Assembly (NCBI GenBank): GCA_026120185.1 | Contig: JANUWF010002273.1 | Location: 107,001-171,000 of the forward strand | Reading direction: 5' to 3' | DNA from: Voacanga thouarsii | Lineage: Eukaryota; Streptophyta; Magnoliopsida; Gentianales; Apocynaceae | Length of the DNA stretch: 64,000 nucleotides | Shown here: positions 58,798-64,000 of the stretch, one piece after another | Numbering within the stretch: the first letter of the stretch is position 1 | How the letters are laid out: every line of letters begins with the position of its first letter | Notes under the pieces: generated by a model | What the model saw: only the letters and a program-made list of their open reading frames with translations | Told to the model about the DNA's origin: nothing | Databases searched by the model: none | Translations under genes and position numbers: made by a program

Positions 58798-59631
58798 TTA
58801 CAAGGAGTTACAGATGTGATCAGTATCCCCTGAATCAACAATCCAAGTAGAAGTTGATCCAACCATTGATATAGACTCTAGATAGAAAACATTACCTGTG
58901 GGGTTTTTCTTGGTTTGAAGATCCGAACGCTCCTTTTTCCAGTGTCCCTTGAGTCCACATTTGAAGCACTTGCCCTTGGATTTATCTTTGGGTTGGGTCT
59001 TGGGCTGGCCTGTTGCGTTCCCCTTCTTCTTCTTGAACTTTCTGGGCTTGGGCCCAATTCTAGAAGATGAAGCCTTGGCAATTATAGCCTTAGATTGTGG
59101 CTTCATGACCTTCTCCGCTATCTGGAGCTTCTTCATCAACTCAATTAAACCCATGTTCAACTTGTTTATGTTATAGTTCAACTTACACTGAGTAAAGGAA
59201 CCCGGTAGAGATTCGAGAACCATGTCCACTTGGCTCTCGGGGTCAATGATAGCCCCTAAGATTTCTACCTCCTCGAAAGCAGCAATCATCTTGAGCATAT
59301 GCTTTCTGACTGATGCTCCCTCAGCCATCTTAGTGTTAATGATGGTTCGAAGAGCCTCTTGCCTTGCGGGCCAGCTCTTATCCGCGAATATCGTGGTAAA
59401 TGATTGAGTTATATCATACGCAGTGGTCATGTGCTCATGTTTGGATTGGAGCATATTAGACACGGAGGCCAACATGTAACAATGAACCATCTTATCGACC
59501 TTCTTCCATGCCTTCTTAGCCTCACGCTTCTCGACGGTGAAACCCGCCCCGATAACAGGGCAGGTTTCGTAAAGGACATACTTATACTCTTCCGCTGTGA
59601 ATATTATGTCCAGGTTCCTCTTCCAGTCCAC
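58798..59631 (-). pseudogene. E3 Gag-protease, 277-residue open frame
   Basis: It reads from MDWKRNLDIIFTAEEYKYVL through CPVIGAGFTVEKREAKKAWK, SWPARQEALRTIINTKMAEG, VLESLPGSFTQCKLNYNINK and a basic tail. A zinc knuckle CFKCGLKGHWKKER follows (about 58969-58928), with the last Cys replaced by Arg, and then the protease start WIVDSGDTDHICNSL, keeping D-S-G. This is the best-preserved Gag in the window. The N-terminal Met is preceded by in-frame family sequence, so the real start may lie slightly upstream. Gag packages the RNA; the damaged knuckle argues against function. Confidence 0.8.
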
Positions 59632-61365
59632 ATAGTTTGGTCCTATTAGCTTATTCTCTTAGAGAATAACGGCCAATGGACTAAAAAAATCTCCCACCAT
59701 TTCTGAAAGATCGAAAAATAAAATAAAAAAATTTAGTTTGTGAAAACAAAACAAATATGTGCACTTTATCCTTATTATCAAAATTGATAATAATTAATTT
59801 GGCTTTTAGGAAAACTGACATAGCTTCTTGGGAAGATTAACAGTTTACTAAGTTAAGTGTATTAACCACTACAAATTAATTTCTCTTCTAGGTAATGGTC
59901 TAGAAGATAACTCCATCGAGGGGATGGCCGTTTCCTCTCATTTCCTATGGATATTCCTCGCACTATGACCTCCAATGAGGGGTTGGCCGATCATAGTACG
60001 TGCCCCGGGTTATTAATTACATCCCTCCATTAGATCTAGATCCTTGTGGTATCCCTATCCTATATGGGTTCACTCCTAGGGTGACGTGAGGGGTCCCACG
60101 ATCTCTAATGAGGATCGTGATGGAAGCCGTGGGGCCGTTGGAACCTCTCTCCCATTTAGTTTTTTAAAACAAGGGTTTTCTGAAAAATTTCCTTTTGAAA
60201 ATTTCCATTAAGTTTTTTCTTAACTCAAAAATAAAATGTCTAAGTCCATAAAATTCTCTATGTCAAGGTTTATATCCTTTGAGAGTTTTTTTCATGGTCT
60301 AATTTTATTTAAGTTAAAAACTTAATTATTTCAAAAAAATTTCAATTAAAACTTTCTAGAGACTTTGGTCTCAAGTTTATTTGACAAAACATTTTTCTTG
60401 TGCCAAAATTAAAATAAAATGGCCTTTTATTTTAACTTACAAAAATATCTAAATCCAATATATTTTCTATGTCAAAGATTAAATCCTTTGAGAAAATATC
60501 TAAGGATTAATTTTTGTTCAAGCTAAAATAACCTTTTAATTTGTAGAAAAAATGTTTTCCTTGTTAAAAACATTCCCAAAGACTTTGGTCTTTGAGAAAA
60601 CGTGTACATAGGTACAAAAATAAATAGCATACTAGAAAACAGTAGACGTTTTCATGCTCTTCTATTTTTTAAACCCAAGTGCCCAGATAATAGAATTAAA
60701 CATATTAATTAATTAATTAATGGTCTTATTTAATCTTAAAATCCCTTACTAATATTTTTCATGAAAAAATATTCCTTGAATATTAACTATTGCAAAATAT
60801 TAACTTCACCTGGTATGGACCCCAAAACCAAAAGAAAACGCAAGAAAAATTACAAGGAAAAAATAAAGAATTTCTCCTTGGTCCACTGCACCCGCCACAC
60901 TGGATCATGCACCCCCATCTGCACTGTGGTCCACTGCATCCGTTGCATAAAACCAGGACCCATGAGAAACCAGCACGTGACTGGCCTTCCAGACCTAAGC
61001 TGGCGCCAGTTCCAGCACCCCAAGCCGGCGTCAGTTTTGGTCTGGATGCCTGATCCTGTAGTTTTTTTTCTCTTCGAATTTCCTCTGTTTTTCTTCTCAA
61101 CATCTGGTATCAATGGCTCTTCGATTTCAAACAAAAAATAATGAAATCAACCAAAACCAACAATCGCCTATACCCATAAACATTGGGCTTACACGAATTG
61201 CTAAAAAAAAACAGTAAATTACACATCTCCTATACCACCACCCGCAAGGTTTAACAGAGAATCTATCCATACCAAAAACAGCGAAGGATCACAGTCTTAA
61301 TCACTCATATGTGTCCAATTTTATTCATCTAGATGCATGCTCCTTATATTTTTACAAACCTTCAT
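59632..61365 (-). other. E3 leader
   Basis: Untranslated region between primer-binding site and Gag. The conserved patch 59950-60155 (ATGAGGATCGTGATGGAAGC and neighbours) matches the E1 leader at 41636-41821 in reverse. A GC-rich patch at 60880-61060 occupies the position of the E1 palindromic island and contains CTGGCGCCAG (61000-61009) and CCGGCG words. The frames at 60761-61141 on both strands overlap there and are not credible genes. Confidence 0.7.
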
Positions 61366-61377
61366 GCTCTGATACCA
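61366..61377 (-). promoter_or_regulatory. E3 primer-binding site
   Basis: On the minus strand TGGTATCAGAGC, a perfect match to the plant initiator-Met primer-binding site, begins two bases after the LTR end at 61380. Confidence 0.9.
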
Positions 61378-61379
61378 AT

Positions 61380-61739
61380 TGAAGGCATAGAAAACGGAAA
61401 ACACAGGGCACGCAACGGAAGCAAAGATAAAAAACTGGAAAAATTGAATAACAGGGGAATCTCGATCAGAGCCGGCACCGGCTCTGGCAGCCCTAGCCGG
61501 CGCTGGTTGTGCTCTGGCGGGACTCCGAGGTTAAAATTTTTTACCTCTTTTTCTCGTTCTAAGAGTTAGTTGGATTGGAATGTGTACTACCCGGGTAGGT
61601 ACGCTGGTGGAAGCCTCTGGTGCGATTCCTGCAAGTCTCCTACTCCGTCTTTGCATATAGGTGAATGCCAATCTCTCGATCTTCCAGTATATGGCCTATC
61701 TAAATCCGTTTGGTGAACAACTACAGACTAAGGAACCTT

Positions 61740-61807
<68 letters not shown>

Positions 61808-63234
61808 GTCTGGCTTTTCACAGAGAAGAAGCCGTCTCAGAGTGTGTATGTTCTGTCAACAATGTAGTTTTCAATTCTCCTGTTTAACCTAAATAAAAAC
61901 CCTAGGTTAAACTAGATTGAGCCATTGGACTCTTAGTTTAACCTTTTGGGTTTAATTAATTATTCTAATTAGAACCACATAAATGACCCAATTAATAATT
62001 AATTTTCCAGCCCAAATAAGCTAGTCCAATAAATAAGCTTATATTAGTTTAGTCCCAAGTTAATCTTTAATTATTCAAACTGGTCCAAAGCCCTGAATAA
62101 TTAATTAACCTACTAAACTAATTTAATTAATTATCTCTCCATGGACCATTATTTTATTCTAGCCCAATAATTAAATCAGGCTACTTAAATAAAATAAATT
62201 ATATTTAATTTAATTTAATTCCTTAGCCCGTATTTAATTAGGACTCATGGTTTATACTGGGGACCAAAAGACACACCGCATTAGCTACTAAAATGATCAA
62301 AATATCATTGGAATATAAATAGCTGTATTTTGCATTTTAAATATTTTCTAATATCACCATAAGAAAATATTAACCCCAAGGATAGTACTGCATTAGCAAA
62401 GTCTCCGACCTACAGGTGTAATGGCTAAAATACCCTTCTATACATCGCCGTACATTTAGAGAGGAAGAAGTGTACTAACATCTCTCTGAATGACACCTAC
62501 CATCCTTAGGCATCTAGTCCAATGATCCACGACCTCCTGGATTGTTTTTGCTTTCCAAGAGAGCTACCCTAAAGCAAACATCCAAGTTATGTTTCTTAGG
62601 GCCCTGGATATTTAGATCATTTAGATAACCACAAGGGGCGATATAGTATAGAAACTATCTTATATAAGTCTGTCTTGACTAACTAGTCACACATACCCAA
62701 CATGCAAGTATATTGGCCCTATAATAGAACCTTAACTATAGTATATCAAAGTATATGCTTCTAGCTTCATTAGACCACCAACTCATACTTAAGTTGTAGA
62801 CTACTAGTCCACGTTGTAGTAGTAGTAGTCTAGGTTTCTACCATATAGTACTTTTAGAAACCATTTCTACAAGTCCTGTTCTACGTATTCGAAATACGCT
62901 TATGTCATAAAGTGAGTGGACTACTCACTGGCTAAAGGTAAGCCATTCTTCATTTAGAATTCACAACATAATAACCTAGACATGATGAGATTCCCATTCT
63001 CATCAATCGGTTAAGAATGAATGTTTATGTGTTAAGTAACCCGTGATCCATACCTTACTGTGAAATACCTCCATTCACATGGACCGCTTACTTAAACACA
63101 ATGGGTCTTTTTCAAACGTAATTGTGCACAAATAAAAATGTAAATTCACAAACAATTTCTGAAAATAAATTCTTTTATTAAAACATTCGATTTTTACATA
63201 AAAAACCTAGTCTAAGAGGGTATATTTCCCAACA
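61380..63234 (-). mobile_element. LTR shared by E3 (5') and E4 (3'), 1855 bp, subfamily b
   Basis: On the minus strand it starts TGTTGGGAAATATACCCTC at 63234 and ends CTATGCCTTCA at 61380. A polypurine tract lies directly before it (63250-63235) and a perfect primer-binding site directly after it (61377-61366). The same LTR is therefore the 3' LTR of E4 and the 5' LTR of E3. It is the most complete subfamily b copy. The palindrome lies at 62060-62110. Confidence 0.9.
61743..61806. repeat. GA dinucleotide microsatellite
   Basis: About 32 GA units in the LTR, visible directly; homologous to but longer than the run at 57934. Confidence 0.95.
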
Positions 63235-63250
63235 ATCTCCCACTTGCACT
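63235..63250 (-). promoter_or_regulatory. E4 polypurine tract
   Basis: On the minus strand AGTGCAAGTGGGAGAT directly precedes TGTTGGG of the LTR, the standard copia arrangement. Confidence 0.85.
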
Positions 63251-64000
63251 CTAAGACTAAGTAAGTCCGTAGGTGCCCACCCCTATGGCATCTAAGTGTT
63301 TTTTGAAGACTCTCTCAGCCAAAGGCTTGGTGAATGGATCTGCTAGATTGTTCTCGGATCCCCTTCTTGTGGTTCCTAGGTTCTTTGGATTGTGATACTG
63401 CTCCAGTGTTGTCGCAATACATCACAATCGGCTTGTCCATGTGTGGCACGACTCCAAATTCTGAAAGGAACTTCCAGAGGCAGACTACTTCCTTGGATGC
63501 CTCCAAAGCTGCCGTATACTCAGCTTCTATGGTTGAGTCAGTAATGCAAGATTGCTTGATACTCCTTCATGAAATGGCTCCTCCAGACAAGGTGAAGACA
63601 TATCCACTAGTGAATTTTCTCTCATCCTTATCTGCCTAGAAGTCTGAGTCTGTCTATCTTGTATGAACTAAGTTATCAGCCTTGTAAACCAGTATATAAT
63701 CTCTCATTCCCTTGAGGTACTTGAGAATATGCTTTACAGCTTTCCAATGAACCTCCCTAGGGTTTGACTGATAGCTGCTAACTAAATCTACGGCAAAGCA
63801 GATATCTGGCCTAGTACACAACATGGCGTACATGAGACTTTCTACAGTCGAAGTATAGGGAATCCTACTTATTTTATCCCTTTCTTCTTGAGACTTAAGA
63901 CAGTCCCCTGAAGAAAATGACAACCCACGTCTGCAAGGAATTAGAGCTCCCTTGCATGAGTCCATGCTGTACTTGGCTAGCATCTTTTCAATGTATGCCG
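63251..64000 (-). pseudogene. E4 reverse transcriptase end and RNase H, running off the window
   Basis: The frame 63983-63654 reads YSMDSCKGALIPCRRGLSFS, SRIPYTSTVESLMYAMLCTR, PDICFAVDLVSSYQSNPREV and HWKAVKHILKYLKGMRDYIL, the copia reverse transcriptase C-terminus. RNase H appears at 63506-63315 with EASKEVVCLWKFLSEFGVVP and KPIVMYCDNTGAVSQSKEPR. Stops around 63640-63650 and frame changes near 63540 and 63400 separate the two, and the RNase H tail has a deletion compared with E2. The upstream part of E4 is outside the window. Confidence 0.8.

Noticed and set aside
61092..61108. TCTGGTATCAATGGCTC, resembling a plus-strand primer-binding site
   Set aside because: It is in the wrong orientation for the surrounding element and has no LTR before it.
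60761..61141. Overlapping long frames on both strands in the E3 leader
   Set aside because: Same reason: antisense pairs in a GC-rich untranslated leader, with no conservation in E1.
1..64000. CRISPR arrays, bacterial operons, rRNA genes, functional tRNA genes
   Set aside because: None seen; repeats here are LTRs, microsatellites or transposon ends, and the window is plant nuclear DNA.

Overview
This window is plant nuclear DNA, almost certainly from a flowering plant and probably a eudicot (inference). It is AT-rich, full of TA, GA and TAA microsatellites, and dominated by decayed LTR retrotransposons of the Ty1-copia superfamily whose primer-binding sites match plant initiator-Met tRNA. 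I could not assign a species. No intact protein-coding host gene, rRNA gene, functional tRNA gene or CRISPR array is visible. The only plausible host coding sequence is a short candidate first exon at the left edge (395-544, minus), with some unassigned short reading frames near 23.2-23.6 and 26.9-27.4 kb.

Left part (1-15 kb). After the candidate exon come a 186-bp-period tandem duplication (1885-2250) and a GAGCTC-rich repeat that cuts off a partial LTR (2487-3103). That partial LTR abuts a nearly complete 1.85-kb copia LTR (3104-4955). To its right is a decayed minus-strand gene with a plant transposon-associated domain (4956-6800). Next is a decayed minus-strand copia element, called here element A (about 7200-14650). 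Element A is interrupted twice: by a 1397-bp solo LTR with target duplication ATATA (7768-9164), and by a CACTA-like DNA transposon (10884-12641). The CACTA-like element itself carries a related 1428-bp solo LTR with target duplication CGGGT (11065-12492).

Middle (15-31 kb). This is mostly unassigned AT-rich intergenic sequence with microsatellites, a Tourist-like MITE (19542-19726), a compact non-autonomous Helitron (25905-26378) and a decayed gene with a plant-mobile-domain-like reading frame (28930-31206).

Right part (31.2 kb to the end). This is one nested stack. A SIRE-like copia element (plus, from 31207) carries a 3459-bp solo LTR inside its 5' LTR. A second copia element, E1 (plus, 38417 onward), is inserted in its pol region. 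E1 carries a 3842-bp solo LTR in its leader (41822-45663), a 1707-bp solo LTR in its integrase (47628-49334), and further into the integrase a minus-strand array of three related copia elements: E2 (49741-57593), E3 (57594-63234, internally deleted) and E4 (its 3' LTR is shared with E3; the body runs off the right edge). E2 has LTRs of two different subfamilies, E2 and E3 meet at a direct LTR-LTR junction, and E3 and E4 share one LTR. The right-hand remains of E1 and of the SIRE-like element should lie beyond the window.

None of the retroelements looks capable of moving. Reading frames are broken, two reverse transcriptases have an Asp-to-Asn change in the YVDD catalytic motif, and proteases and zinc knuckles are damaged. 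The window is best read as a record of nested insertion, LTR-LTR recombination and decay. I did not find a new gene system; the most unusual structures are the E2-E3-E4 array and the palindrome-rich E1 leader.
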